Shown here piece after piece: positions 1-7,860 of a DNA stretch of 32,806 bases. Source of the DNA: CAZOGW01 sp964579415 (lineage in GTDB: Bacteria; Actinomycetota; Acidimicrobiia; Spongiisociales; UBA5794); the NCBI GenBank assembly GCA_964579415.1, contig CAZOGW010000023.1, forward strand, positions 1 to 32,806. The letters run 5' to 3'. Each line of letters opens with the position of its first letter. Within the stretch, counting starts at the first letter, position 1. The notes under the pieces were generated by a model that searched no databases, was not told the origin of the DNA, and was given only the letters and a program-made list of their open reading frames with translations. The translations under genes were made by a program, and so were the position numbers.

Positions 1-2
1 CC

Positions 3-101
3 GACGTGTACGTCAAGAAGATCGCCACCGGGAACTTGACGCTGGCATCTCGAGCTGCTCGACGTCGACCGGTTCGGCCTTGCCGGCGAGCTCGACGGTG
101 A
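3..101 (+). other. Partial reading frame with a PD40/WD40-like repeat at the window edge
   Basis: Read on the plus strand from base 3, the first 16 codons give DVYVKKIATGNLTLAS. This closely resembles the blade signature of PD40/TolB-type beta-propeller repeats (typically D-V-Y-V-x-D-x-x-T-G-x-x-x-x-x-S). After base 50 the frame turns into low-complexity arginine-rich sequence that mirrors the opposite-strand reductase gene, and it stops at 99-101. The fragment is therefore probably the interior of another gene abutting the reductase head-on. It could be a real recombination scar or an assembly join; the match is short, so confidence is low. Confidence 0.3.
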
Positions 102-393
102 CCTGAGCCGGATGCGCCGCGATGTTGCGGTACCAAGCGGGATTGCGTGCCGCGCCCGCCGCCGAGGCGACGATGAGGCGGCTGCCGTCGTCTCCGCGGA
201 ACCACATGACCGGGGTGGATCGGGTCTGGCCGCTCTTGTGGCCGACGGTGGTGAGCACGAGACCTTCCTGGCCCATGACCTTGCCGCCCTTGCGGCGCAG
301 CCTGTCCATCTGGCGCTTCTGGAGCCAGCGGAGGAAGGCATTACTCTTCGGTTGGCGGGCACCGCGGGTGCCCTTGGGGGTGTTGAAGCTCAT
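13..393 (-). CDS. F420H2-dependent nitroreductase/quinone reductase family protein, C-terminus probably lost
   Basis: This looks like a small deazaflavin (F420)-dependent reductase of the DDN-like family (PF04075), which uses F420H2 to reduce quinones or nitro compounds, often at the membrane. The family signature is clear: G-L-V-L-T-T-V-G-H-K-S-G near residue 45, then T-P-V-M-W-F, then N-P-A-W-Y-R-N-I. The reading frame gives 126 residues against roughly 140-155 usual for the family. After V-E-Q-L the sequence becomes unrelated (M-P-A-S-S-S-R) and stops, exactly where the plus strand begins to read as a PD40 repeat, so the native C-terminus appears replaced. The ATG overlaps the upstream MarR stop by four bases (ATGA), so the pair is translationally coupled. 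It may be non-functional. Confidence 0.75.
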   Translation of the reverse strand: MSFNTPKGTRGARQPKSNAFLRWLQKRQMDRLRRKGGKVMGQEGLVLTTVGHKSGQTRSTPVMWFRGDDGSRLIVASAAGAARNPAWYRNIAAHPAQVTVELAGKAEPVDVEQLEMPASSSRWRSS

Positions 394-884
394 GACGCCT
401 CCTGCGCATCGGGCGGTGTCAGCCAATGGCCAGTCGACGGCGCCGCGCTGACCATCTGGGCCAGCGCCCGAGCGAAGCCGGCGCGGTCGCGGGCGTTGAG
501 CGGAGCGACGAGATCGTCGAGTTCGGCGGTGACCTGGGTGTGGAACGCCTGCCCGGCACGACGACCGGAGTCGGTGAGCACGACGCTGAGAGCACGGCGG
601 TCGCCGGGCACGGCTTGGCGAACGACGAGCCCCCGAAGTTCGGCTCGGTCGATCAGGCCGGTCATGGCTGCCTTCTCCACACCAAGGCACCGCGCCAGCT
701 CGCTCATCGTGGTGGGCGCGAAACCCAAGATGCAGAGCAGCTTGGCCTGCACCGGGGTGAGGTCGTGCTCCCGGGATACGCGGGCGTGGGTGCTTTCGAT
801 GAGCCGGGACAGCCGGACCAGTCCGTCGGCGACCGGGGGTGAGCCCGGTGTACTCGGTCGGAGGGTTCGTCTCTGCGCAGCCAT
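390..884 (-). CDS. MarR family transcriptional regulator
   Basis: A 164-residue winged-helix regulator. The core reads L-T-P-V-Q-A-K-L-L-C-I-L-G, then T-M-S-E-L-A-R-C-L-G-V-E-K-A-A-M-T as the recognition helix region, then the wing motif V-P-G-D-R-R-A-L-S-V-V-L-T, all typical of MarR proteins. It probably controls itself and the coupled reductase that follows through an ATGA overlap. I chose the ATG at 884. A TACCAT hexamer lies seven bases upstream of it, which is the spacing expected of a leaderless transcript, and there is no Shine-Dalgarno sequence. GATATG (889-894) and CATATC (921-926) form a widely spaced inverted repeat around the promoter and may be half-sites. The effector is unknown; MarR proteins next to reductases often sense phenolics or oxidants. 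Confidence 0.85.
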   Translation of the reverse strand: MAAQRRTLRPSTPGSPPVADGLVRLSRLIESTHARVSREHDLTPVQAKLLCILGFAPTTMSELARCLGVEKAAMTGLIDRAELRGLVVRQAVPGDRRALSVVLTDSGRRAGQAFHTQVTAELDDLVAPLNARDRAGFARALAQMVSAAPSTGHWLTPPDAQEAS

Positions 885-1037
885 GACCGATATGGTACAT
901 AGAACGGATAGTTTCCGCCACATATCATTGTGAGTGCGGACAAGTTGGCTGCACCGGGAAGGGCCCGCCGTGCCCTTCGCCGACGATGAGGATCGCCTCG
1001 GAGAACCTGAAGCTCGGCGAGGAAGCGTAGGAGGGCA

Positions 1038-1067
1038 TTGACGCGCCCTCATGCGCTGCTGTAGGCT
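1038..1067 (+). promoter_or_regulatory. Promoter of the GH53 galactanase gene
   Basis: TTGACG at 1038-1043, an 18-base spacer and TAGGCT at 1062-1067 resemble an actinobacterial housekeeping sigma promoter. The predicted start (about 1073) falls inside the first of two palindromes, giving a leader of about 75 bases before the ATG at 1147. Confidence 0.55.
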
Positions 1068-1100
1068 GCCAACGTTGGCAGACGAGCCGCCAACGTTGGC
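1067..1100. promoter_or_regulatory. Tandem LacI-type operators
   Basis: TGCCAACGTTGGCA at 1067-1080 is a perfect 14-base palindrome. GCCAACGTTGGC at 1089-1100 repeats its 12-base core. Their centres are 21 bases apart, about two helical turns. The even-length palindrome with a central CG is the hallmark of LacI/GalR-family operators. The sites cover the predicted transcription start, so repression by steric block is the natural reading. No LacI-family gene is in this window. Confidence 0.75.
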
Positions 1101-1146
1101 AATGGCACCCTTGGCGGGCTTCGACACTTCGAAGGGATGTGCCCGA

Positions 1147-3075
1147 ATGCGTAGCAAGGACAGCACCCGTACCTCAATCGGTCTCGTCGTCATCCTCGGA
1201 GTCGTGACCCTCCTGGGAGTGGCGCCGGCGTCGGTGGCGCAGCAGCCGGACGTACAGATCGATCCGATCGAAAGTGACCTCGCCGCCAAGCCGTGGGTCT
1301 CGGCCACGGCCAGCAGCGGTGCCGCAACGGCCGCCAACGCCATCGACGGCGACGACGAGACCGCATGGGTCGCAACCGGGCCGGCCCGGGGGCAGTGGCT
1401 CCAACTCGACCTTGGTGGCGCCTACGACAACGTCCGCAAGGTCGAGGTGCTCTTCCCCGACGAAGACGGGGTCTACGACTACCTGATCGAGGCTTCTTCC
1501 GACGGACTGTCCTGGGAGCGGGTCGCCAAAGGCCCCGATGGCCGGCGGGCGACCCACGGCAAGGTGCATCTGTTCACCCGTCCCGACACAGCCTTCCTAC
1601 GGGTGAGGATCGGTGCGGTATCCGAGAACGCCACTGTCGGAGTGAGCGAGATCTCGGTCTTCAACTACCTGAGAGACGACCTGATCCTCGGCGCCGACAT
1701 CTCATATGCCGATCAGAACACCTCGGGCAACCCCCCGTTGACCTACTACGTGGACGATCGCGCGGCAGCAGATGACCTGCTCCCGGTAGTCAGCGACGCG
1801 GGGATGGAGTACGTCCGGCTCCGCGTGTTCAACGACCCCCGCGATGAGCGGACCGGTCAGTACCTCAATCCGGCATATCAAGGACCGCAGCGGTCGGCAA
1901 CGGTGGCCGGCTGGATCCACGACGAGGGCATGGAACTCGGCATCGACTTCCACTATGCCGACTCCTGGGCCGACCCCAGCAAGCAGGCCAAGCCCACGGC
2001 GTGGGCCGAGCTTCCCTTCGACAGCCTGGTCGATGCGGTCTACGACTACACCTACGACTACGTGCAGCAGTTGATCGACCAGGGAACGGTCCCGGCCAAG
2101 GTGGCCGTCGGCAACGAGATCATCAATGGCTTCTTGTGGGGCAGCGAGCGCCCGCAGCCGTGGTTCACCAACCCCAATGACTGGTGCTTCGTGTGCTACT
2201 TCAACACGAATCCCGCTTTCATCTCTCAACCTGGCGGCGCGCTCCTGTGGGACTACTTCGGTTCGACCGACCCCGCCGAGCAGGCTGCCTACAACGCGGC
2301 TTGGGACCGGTTCACCACCCTCCAGGCCTCCGGTATCGCCGCCGTCCGGGACGTCTCGGCCGCCAACGCGGTCGACATCCAGGTCGAAACCCACGTCATC
2401 ATCGACAACGGCCGGCTCGACAAGACGCTGGAGTTCTGGAATCAGTATCTCAACCGCGTGAATGCCAAGGGCCAGGACATCGACGTCATAGCCCACTCCT
2501 ACTATCCGGAGTGGCACGGCACGCCCGAGCACTTCGAAGGCAACCTTCACGCGGTGGCCGCGGCGCATCCCGGGTACCGGCTGGAGATCGCCGAGACCTC
2601 CCATCCGGGAAACGATTGGGACGGGAACCCGGTGGTGCCGAACTCCCCCTACCCGGAATCGCCCCAGGGACAGGCGGACGCCATCCAGCGGGTGTTCCAG
2701 ATCGCCAACGACCTACCCGACAACCGGGGGATCGGCGTTCTCGTCTGGGAGCCGGCGAACTGGCAGGAGATGATCGACTGGGGCAACTCCGCTTGGCCGG
2801 TCCTCAAGTTCTTCGGCTCGATCAATGTCTACAACAGCAGCGACGCCGAACACGTTCTGGAAGACACCGTCTACGCAACGGTCCAGGAAGGGCAGATCCC
2901 CCGCCTACCGAATCACGTCGAGGTGCTGACCACCGCAGACGGATCGGTCCAGCCTGTCCCGGTCGCCTGGGAGGACATCGACTGGGGCGACACCGATGGG
3001 ACGGACAGCATCGCCCTGACGGGTTCGACTGCGTTCGGCGAGGTGACCGCAATCGTCGCCGTTCTGGAACGGTAG
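1147..3075 (+). CDS. Secreted arabinogalactan endo-beta-1,4-galactanase (GH53) with N-terminal discoidin domain
   Basis: This 642-residue enzyme should cut beta-1,4-galactan, for example pectin side chains, outside the cell. Residues 1-31 form a signal peptide: basic start, hydrophobic core (11-25), and S-V-A before the likely cleavage. Residues about 45-175 resemble a discoidin/F5-8C carbohydrate-binding module (W-L-Q-L-D-L-G-G). The GH53 barrel begins at L-I-L-G-A-D-I-S-Y (about 178). The acid/base is Glu324 in V-G-N-E-I and the nucleophile is Glu483 in I-A-E-T-S. The 159-residue gap between them exceeds the roughly 100-110 I recall for characterised members and holds an insertion with a C-F-V-C motif. 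Residues after about 520 form an uncharacterised tail. The ATG at 1147 is chosen because it begins the signal peptide and follows GAAGGGA. Two LacI-type operators sit on its promoter. Confidence 0.9.
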   Translation: MRSKDSTRTSIGLVVILGVVTLLGVAPASVAQQPDVQIDPIESDLAAKPWVSATASSGAATAANAIDGDDETAWVATGPARGQWLQLDLGGAYDNVRKVEVLFPDEDGVYDYLIEASSDGLSWERVAKGPDGRRATHGKVHLFTRPDTAFLRVRIGAVSENATVGVSEISVFNYLRDDLILGADISYADQNTSGNPPLTYYVDDRAAADDLLPVVSDAGMEYVRLRVFNDPRDERTGQYLNPAYQGPQRSATVAGWIHDEGMELGIDFHYADSWADPSKQAKPTAWAELPFDSLVDAVYDYTYDYVQQLIDQGTVPAKVAVGNEIINGFLWGSERPQPWFTNPNDWCFVCYFNTNPAFISQPGGALLWDYFGSTDPAEQAAYNAAWDRFTTLQASGIAAVRDVSAANAVDIQVETHVIIDNGRLDKTLEFWNQYLNRVNAKGQDIDVIAHSYYPEWHGTPEHFEGNLHAVAAAHPGYRLEIAETSHPGNDWDGNPVVPNSPYPESPQGQADAIQRVFQIANDLPDNRGIGVLVWEPANWQEMIDWGNSAWPVLKFFGSINVYNSSDAEHVLEDTVYATVQEGQIPRLPNHVEVLTTADGSVQPVPVAWEDIDWGDTDGTDSIALTGSTAFGEVTAIVAVLER

Positions 3076-3096
3076 GCGGCTCGGTCGCGAGCGGCT

Positions 3097-3150
3097 CCCC
3101 AACCGTGCGGAGGCGTCGCCAGAGCCATGGCGACGCCTTGCAGGTTGGGG
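3097..3150. terminator. Large bidirectional terminator hairpin
   Basis: A nested inverted repeat lies between the convergent galactanase and TetR genes. The inner stem is AGGCGTCGCC (3111-3120) against GGCGACGCCT (3129-3138) with an eight-base loop. The outer stem is CCCCAACC (3097-3104) against GGTTGGGG (3143-3150). There is no long T-run, as is usual in GC-rich actinobacteria. Confidence 0.7.
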
Positions 3151-3176
3151 TGGGATCGGTTGCTCCGGCACCGCGC

Positions 3177-3776
3177 TCAGGTCTTCCACCGCTCCAGCAC
3201 CGCCGGCTGGGGCAGCGGGTCTCGGGGGGCGTGGCCGGTCCCGAGTCCGTCGATGTAGATGTCGAGATGCCGGTGCGCCATCGCCCGCTCGTCGGCGGGG
3301 GACAAGCCGAGCGACACGGGCCGGCAGAACCGGATGACGGCGAACACGATGTCGGCGGGTTGCGTCTCGTGCCGAAGGCTCCCCTCCCACTTGGCGCGCT
3401 CCAGGATCGCCTCCACCAGCGCCCCGATGCGCGACCGCTGGTCCTGCCAGTCCGGGTTGCCGACGAGCGGGTGGATCAGGTTGAGCACTCCGACGCCACG
3501 GCTGACCGCCTCATGCATGTAGATACGCAGGGTGTCATAGCCGTCGCCGCTGCCGGCCAATGCCGTCTCGGCGGCCTCGATACTTCCGGCGAGTACGTGG
3601 TGGGCGACATCGCTCAGGAGCGTTCGGCGATCGGGGAAGTGCCGGTAGAGCGTGCCGATCCCGACTCCGGCACGGCGGGCGATGGCGTCGAGTGGCGGCT
3701 CGCCGCCGACTTCCAGGATCAGCTCGACGGCGGCGTGGAGGAGGCGTTCCCGGTTGCGGCGTGCGTCGGCTCTCAT
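3177..3776 (-). CDS. TetR family transcriptional regulator
   Basis: A 199-residue TetR-type repressor. The N-terminal HTH is evident: R-A-D-A-R-R-N-R-E-R-L-L-H-A-A, then P-L-D-A-I-A-R-R-A-G-V-G-I-G-T-L-Y-R-H-F-P-D-R-R, which is the canonical TetR recognition helix. The C-terminal ligand domain ends with repeated acidic and histidine residues and matches the actinobacterial SbtR-like class. I chose the ATG at 3776 because it begins the canonical domain; a GTG at 3824 would add 16 residues. It is divergent from rph, and a 17-base inverted repeat over the rph -10 box (3866-3882) is its best candidate operator. I infer that it represses rph, itself, or both. The ligand could be a rifamycin or another hydrophobic compound. 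Confidence 0.88.
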   Translation of the reverse strand: MRADARRNRERLLHAAVELILEVGGEPPLDAIARRAGVGIGTLYRHFPDRRTLLSDVAHHVLAGSIEAAETALAGSGDGYDTLRIYMHEAVSRGVGVLNLIHPLVGNPDWQDQRSRIGALVEAILERAKWEGSLRHETQPADIVFAVIRFCRPVSLGLSPADERAMAHRHLDIYIDGLGTGHAPRDPLPQPAVLERWKT

Positions 3777-3865
3777 CGCCGGCGTGCGTCGGCTCGGCGC
3801 GCCATCGGGCGCAGCGGGCGTCACGAGCGGGGCGTTTGCGGTCGGCGGTAGCAGTTCATCGGAAC

Positions 3866-3882
3866 CGGAGTATAATCCTCCG
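3866..3882 (+). promoter_or_regulatory. rph promoter with overlapping inverted-repeat operator
   Basis: CGGAG-TATAATC-CTCCG is an inverted repeat with five-base arms, and its centre contains a consensus TATAAT -10 box (3871-3876) reading towards rph. The -35 region is weak, which fits a regulated promoter. The rifamycin-associated element I know from rph/arr promoters (GGGGCTTGC...GCAAGCCCC) is absent. Confidence 0.55.
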
Positions 3883-3982
3883 ATTGTTGGAGCGGTGGGG
3901 AGCTGCCGGCTTCGGTCCCGTCCGGTGTTCCCCCTACCCCCACGGCCGGCGGCGCACCGGCCACGAACGGGAGGCGACCACG

Positions 3983-6655
3983 ATGTCCCACCAGATGGAC
4001 GCAGCACAGAACCGGAACCGGCCTCGACCGGGCTCCCGTGGCGGTCAGCAGGACCGGTACGCGCTGGAGCTCAGCGAGGCGGGCCGCGCCGGTGTCGCTG
4101 CTGTCGGCGGCAAGGGCGCTCATCTGGCCGAGCTGTCACGGGTCGGCGGGGTCGGCGTGCCGCCGGGCTTCGTGGTGACCGCGGCCGCCTACCGGCAGGT
4201 CGTTTCCGCCGCGCCGCGGCTCCGTGCGATGATCGACCACCTGGCTCACCTCGACACCGAGGACAGCGAAGGGGCACGCGCCCTCAGCGCCGAGATCCGT
4301 CACCACATCGAGCAGCTCACCATCCCCGACGAGGTGGAGCGAGCCATCACCGCCGCGGTCCGCCGATTCGCCGGCGACACGCCGTTGGCGGTGAGGTCGA
4401 GCGCCACCGCGGAAGACTCCCCGACGGCCTCGTTCGCCGGCCAGCACGACACCTACCTCCACGTCAGCGGTGCATCGGCGGTCCTCCGGCACGTCACCCT
4501 GTGCTGGGCTTCGTTGTTCAGCGAGCGTGCCGTGGCCTACCGCACGCGCAACGGCATCGACCACCGGGCGGCGGAGATGGCCGTCGTCGTCCAGCATCTC
4601 GTCGCCGCCAACTGCTCCGGTGTGATGTTCACTGCCGACCCGGTGAGCGGCCACCGCAAGATCGTCTCCGTCGAGGCGACGTTCGGGCTCGGGGAGGCGC
4701 TGGTGGCGGGCACGGTGAACGCCGACACCTGGCAGGTGCGGGACGGTGGCGTGATCGATGGCACCGTGGCATCCAAGCGGGTGGCAATCCGCCCGTCACC
4801 CGGTGGCGGGACGCATCCGGCGCCGGTCGAACCGGAGCGGCAGATGCAGCCGGCGCTCACCGATGGGCAGGTGCTGGAGCTGGCGGCCCTGGGCCGCCGC
4901 ATCGAGGCCCACTTCGGCTCTCCCCAGGACATCGAGTGGTGCCTTGACGGCGACGGCTTCCAGATCGTCCAGAGCCGTCCGATCACGACACTCTTCCCGA
5001 TCCCCGAGGTCGACGACGGCGCCGACCACGTGTACATCTCGGTCGGTCACCAGCAGATGATGACCGAGCCGATGACGCCGCTGGGGCTGTCGGTGTGGCA
5101 GCTCACGTCACCGGCGCCGATGCGGGTTGCCGGAGGGCGGCTGTACGTCGACGTCACCGCCGCCCTCTCGTCGCCGGCGACCCGCGCCCGCCTGCTGGAG
5201 GGCTTCGGAAGGTCGGATCCACTCATCGCCGACGCACTGGAGACCGTCATCGAGCAGGGCGACATCGTCCCGCCAGGTATCGGCCGCAGCTCCGGCGTGG
5301 CATCCGAGCCTGGTCCCACGCCGCAGCAGATGGCGATCGATCCGGGGGTGGTCGGCGAGCTGATCGAGCACACCCGGGCATCAGTCTCGGCCCTCGAGCG
5401 CGCCATCGAAGGCATGTCGGGGCCGCAGCTCTTCGACTTCATCGCCGCCGACATCGCCGAGCTGCAAGTGCTCCTGGTCGACCCCCGCAGCCACCAGGCC
5501 CTGATGGCGGGCTTCGAAGCGACCTGGTGGCTCAACGACAAGCTGGCCGAATGGCTCGGCGAGCAGAACGCCGCCGCCGTGCTGTCACTGTCGGCGCCTC
5601 ACAACGTCACGGCCGAGATGGGACTGGCATTGCTCGATGTCGCCGACGTGATCCGCCCGCACCCCCAGGTGATCGCGCTGCTCGGCGAGGCGGGTGACGA
5701 CAGGTTCCTCGACGACCTGGGCGGCGTGCCCGGGGGGCGCCGGGCGCGTGCCGCCATCACCGGCTACCTCGACGCCTACGGGATGCGGTGTGTCGGAGAG
5801 ATCGACATCGCCCGGCCCAGGTGGCGTGAGCAGCCCTCGGCGCTGGTGCCGGCGCTCTTGTCGAATGTCGCCAACTTCGAGCCGGGAGAGCGAGAGCGCC
5901 GTACCGAGCATGGTCGCCGGCGCGCCGCCGACGCCGAGCGGGAGCTCCTGCGGCGCCTGCGGACCATGCCTGATGGCGCCGGGAAGGCCGGGCAGGCGGA
6001 GCAGATGATCCGCCGCATGCGCGCCTTCGTCGGCTACCGCGAGTACCCCAAGTACGGCATGGTCAGCCGCTACTTCATCTACAAGCAGGCCATGCTCGGC
6101 GCAGGTCGACGCCTGGTGGAAGACGGAGCGCTCGGCGCCGTCGACGACATCTTCTTCCTGACGTTCCATGAGTTCCACGACGCGGTGCGTACCGGACACG
6201 CCGACCGCTGTCTGATCGCCCGACGGCGCGCCGACATGCGGCGTTTCGCCGCCCTGGTTCCGCCACGGGTGCTCACCTCCGACGGCGAAGCCCTGTTCGG
6301 GGCCTACCGGCGCGGTGGCGTCCCTGCCGGAGCCCTCGTCGGGCTCGCGGTCTCGGGCGGGACGATCGAAGGCCGCGCCCGTGTCGTCCACGACATGGCG
6401 GATGCCGACCTCGAGCCGGGCGACATCCTTGTCACCGCCCACACCGATCCCGCCTGGTCACCGCTGTTCGTCACCATCGCAGGACTCGTCACCAAGGCCG
6501 GCGGCCTGATGACCCACGGCTCCGTCATCGCACGCGAGTACGGCATCGCCGCCGTCGTCGGTGTCGAGGACGCCACCCGGGCGATCCCCGACGGCGCACA
6601 CATCCGCGTCGACGGGACCAGGGGCTATGTCGAGATCCTGCCCGGGGTAGCCTGA
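3983..6655 (+). CDS. rph: Rifamycin-inactivating phosphotransferase (rifampicin phosphotransferase)
   Basis: This 890-residue enzyme should phosphorylate rifamycins with ATP through a swinging phosphohistidine domain, as in PEP synthase-like enzymes. The N-terminal ATP-grasp part has Lys44 in G-G-K-G-A-H-L, Arg138 in A-V-R-S-S-A-T, and Glu318, Gln330 and Arg332. These sit 20-22 residues beyond the ATP-site residues I recall for Listeria RPH (K22, R117, E297, Q309, R311). The central rifamycin-binding part begins with the Rph-typical V-G-H-Q-Q-M-M-T-E-P-M-T-P-L-G-L-S. The C-terminal swivel domain has G-G-L-M-T-H-G with His845, matching His825 of Listeria RPH; true PEP synthases have T-C-H-A here. 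The ATG at 3983 follows GGAGG. It is four bases ahead of the LLM gene and divergent from a TetR gene. PEP synthase is the alternative, but the M-T-H-G motif argues against it. Confidence 0.9.
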   Translation: MSHQMDAAQNRNRPRPGSRGGQQDRYALELSEAGRAGVAAVGGKGAHLAELSRVGGVGVPPGFVVTAAAYRQVVSAAPRLRAMIDHLAHLDTEDSEGARALSAEIRHHIEQLTIPDEVERAITAAVRRFAGDTPLAVRSSATAEDSPTASFAGQHDTYLHVSGASAVLRHVTLCWASLFSERAVAYRTRNGIDHRAAEMAVVVQHLVAANCSGVMFTADPVSGHRKIVSVEATFGLGEALVAGTVNADTWQVRDGGVIDGTVASKRVAIRPSPGGGTHPAPVEPERQMQPALTDGQVLELAALGRRIEAHFGSPQDIEWCLDGDGFQIVQSRPITTLFPIPEVDDGADHVYISVGHQQMMTEPMTPLGLSVWQLTSPAPMRVAGGRLYVDVTAALSSPATRARLLEGFGRSDPLIADALETVIEQGDIVPPGIGRSSGVASEPGPTPQQMAIDPGVVGELIEHTRASVSALERAIEGMSGPQLFDFIAADIAELQVLLVDPRSHQALMAGFEATWWLNDKLAEWLGEQNAAAVLSLSAPHNVTAEMGLALLDVADVIRPHPQVIALLGEAGDDRFLDDLGGVPGGRRARAAITGYLDAYGMRCVGEIDIARPRWREQPSALVPALLSNVANFEPGERERRTEHGRRRAADAERELLRRLRTMPDGAGKAGQAEQMIRRMRAFVGYREYPKYGMVSRYFIYKQAMLGAGRRLVEDGALGAVDDIFFLTFHEFHDAVRTGHADRCLIARRRADMRRFAALVPPRVLTSDGEALFGAYRRGGVPAGALVGLAVSGGTIEGRARVVHDMADADLEPGDILVTAHTDPAWSPLFVTIAGLVTKAGGLMTHGSVIAREYGIAAVVGVEDATRAIPDGAHIRVDGTRGYVEILPGVA

Positions 6656-6659
6656 CCCG

Positions 6660-7475
6660 ATGCCCACCGTCGGCGTCGTCTTCCCGCCCAGCCAGCCGCC
6701 GGAGCGTCTCCGTGACGTCGCCGCCGCCACCGAAGCCGGCAGCATCGAAGAACTGTGGCTGTGGGAGGACTGCTTCGCCGAGTCAGGTCTGGCGCCCGCC
6801 GCCGCCGTGCTCGCATGGACAGACAGACTCCGCGTCGGTGTCGGACTCATTCCCGCGCCGCTGCGCAACGTGGCCCTCGCCGCCATGGAGATCGCCACCA
6901 TCGCCCGGCTCTTCCCGGGCCGGTTCATGCCCGGCATCGGTCACGGCGTCCTCGGCTGGATGGGGCAGGCCGGCGTGCGCGCCGCGTCGCCCATCACCTT
7001 GCTGCGGGAGTACGCCGGCGCCCTCCACCCGCTGCTGGCGGGCGAGAGCGTGACTACGAGCGGCGACTACGTGCGGCTCGACGGCATCCGGCTCACCTAC
7101 CCGCCCGAGGAAGTCCCGCCGCTCCTCATCGGCGCGGTGAGGCCGAGGACGCTGGCGATCGCCGGCGAACTGGGTGACGGCGTCCTCCTCGGCGGCGCCG
7201 ACGAGACACCCGACGAGGTGCGCGAGGCCGTCGGGGTAGCCATGGCGGCGCGCCGGCAGCGGGGCATCGACACGCCGTTCGACGTCATCATGACCGTGAT
7301 GGTGCCCATCGACGCAACTTCCGACGAGATCGAAGATGTGGTTAGTTCCTATGCCGAGGCCGGCGTGGCGCGAGTGCCGATCTGCGGTGTCGACGCCGAC
7401 GGCCGTCCCGACGGCTCGGATCGGGTGATGCGCCTGGTGGATGCCGTGGCGGAAGTGCGCACGCGCCTGGCCTGA
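6660..7475 (+). CDS. LLM class flavin/F420-dependent oxidoreductase
   Basis: A 271-residue member of the luciferase-like monooxygenase superfamily, a TIM-barrel flavin or F420 enzyme. Visible family features are L-R-V-G-V-G-L-I-P-A-P-L-R-N at strand 3, L-F-P-G-R-F-M-P-G-I-G-H-G around residue 85, P-P-L-L-I-G-A-V-R-P near residue 155, and A-G-E-L-G-D-G-V-L-L-G-G. It is slightly shorter than the usual 290-350 residues and lacks much of the C-terminal insertion. It starts four bases after the rph stop, so co-transcription is very likely. Its role beside rph is unknown: it might modify the same class of drug, or act on an unrelated substrate. Cofactor preference (F420 or FMN) cannot be settled from sequence by eye. 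Confidence 0.85.
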   Translation: MPTVGVVFPPSQPPERLRDVAAATEAGSIEELWLWEDCFAESGLAPAAAVLAWTDRLRVGVGLIPAPLRNVALAAMEIATIARLFPGRFMPGIGHGVLGWMGQAGVRAASPITLLREYAGALHPLLAGESVTTSGDYVRLDGIRLTYPPEEVPPLLIGAVRPRTLAIAGELGDGVLLGGADETPDEVREAVGVAMAARRQRGIDTPFDVIMTVMVPIDATSDEIEDVVSSYAEAGVARVPICGVDADGRPDGSDRVMRLVDAVAEVRTRLA

Positions 7476-7511
7476 GCGCCGTCACCCCCCAAGAGTCTGG
7501 ATCGTATCGAG

Positions 7512-7853
7512 ATGACCGAGGACATCAACGCCAACGACGTGGTCGCCTTTTTTGTCGAGGTCGCCGTGCTGGCGCTGCTGTGCGTGTGGGGGTTCCGTAC
7601 CGGCGCCAACCTGGGGACGAAGCTCCTTCTCGGCCTGGGGGTCCCGGCCGTGGCCATCGGCTTGTGGGCACTGTTCGCCGCGCCCAACGCCGTGTACGAC
7701 GTGGCGGCGGCCCAGGTCGCCGTCAAGGTGCTGGTGCTCGGGGCCGGGATCCTCGCCGCCTTCGCCGTCGTCCCTACGGCATGGGCGGTCGCCTTCTCCG
7801 TTGTCGTGGTTGCGAACACGTTGCTGCTCTACTTCGGACCGTTCGCTCGCTGA
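7512..7853 (+). CDS. YrdB family (DUF2568) membrane protein
   Basis: A 113-residue integral membrane protein with four predicted helices: about 9-28, 37-55, 68-87 and 90-110. The sequence V-V-A-F-F-V-E-V-A-V-L-A-L-L at the start and L-W-A-L-F-A-A-P-N-A in the middle fit the YrdB/DUF2568 family, whose function is unknown. It lies 36 bases after the LLM gene and before an MFS exporter, so it may belong to the same transcription unit. A strong hairpin just after its stop may end that unit. Confidence 0.75.
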   Translation: MTEDINANDVVAFFVEVAVLALLCVWGFRTGANLGTKLLLGLGVPAVAIGLWALFAAPNAVYDVAAAQVAVKVLVLGAGILAAFAVVPTAWAVAFSVVVVANTLLLYFGPFAR

Positions 7854-7860
7854 CACCGCC

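Noticed and set aside
960..1035. Small open frame before the galactanase gene (ATG at 986)
   Set aside because: It encodes only about fourteen residues ending at a TAG, with no ribosome site and no homology that I recognise.
2184..3851. Plus-strand open frame of 555 codons across the GH53 end and TetR gene
   Set aside because: It overlaps two well-supported genes in wrong frames and also crosses the terminator hairpin.
3777..3982. Rifamycin-associated element in the rph upstream region
   Set aside because: I looked for GGGGCTTGC...GCAAGCCCC-like sequence and found none; only the TetR-type repeat is present.
3983..6655. Phosphoenolpyruvate synthase
   Set aside because: The swivel-domain motif is M-T-H-G, not T-C-H-A, and the middle domain matches rifamycin phosphotransferase sequence.
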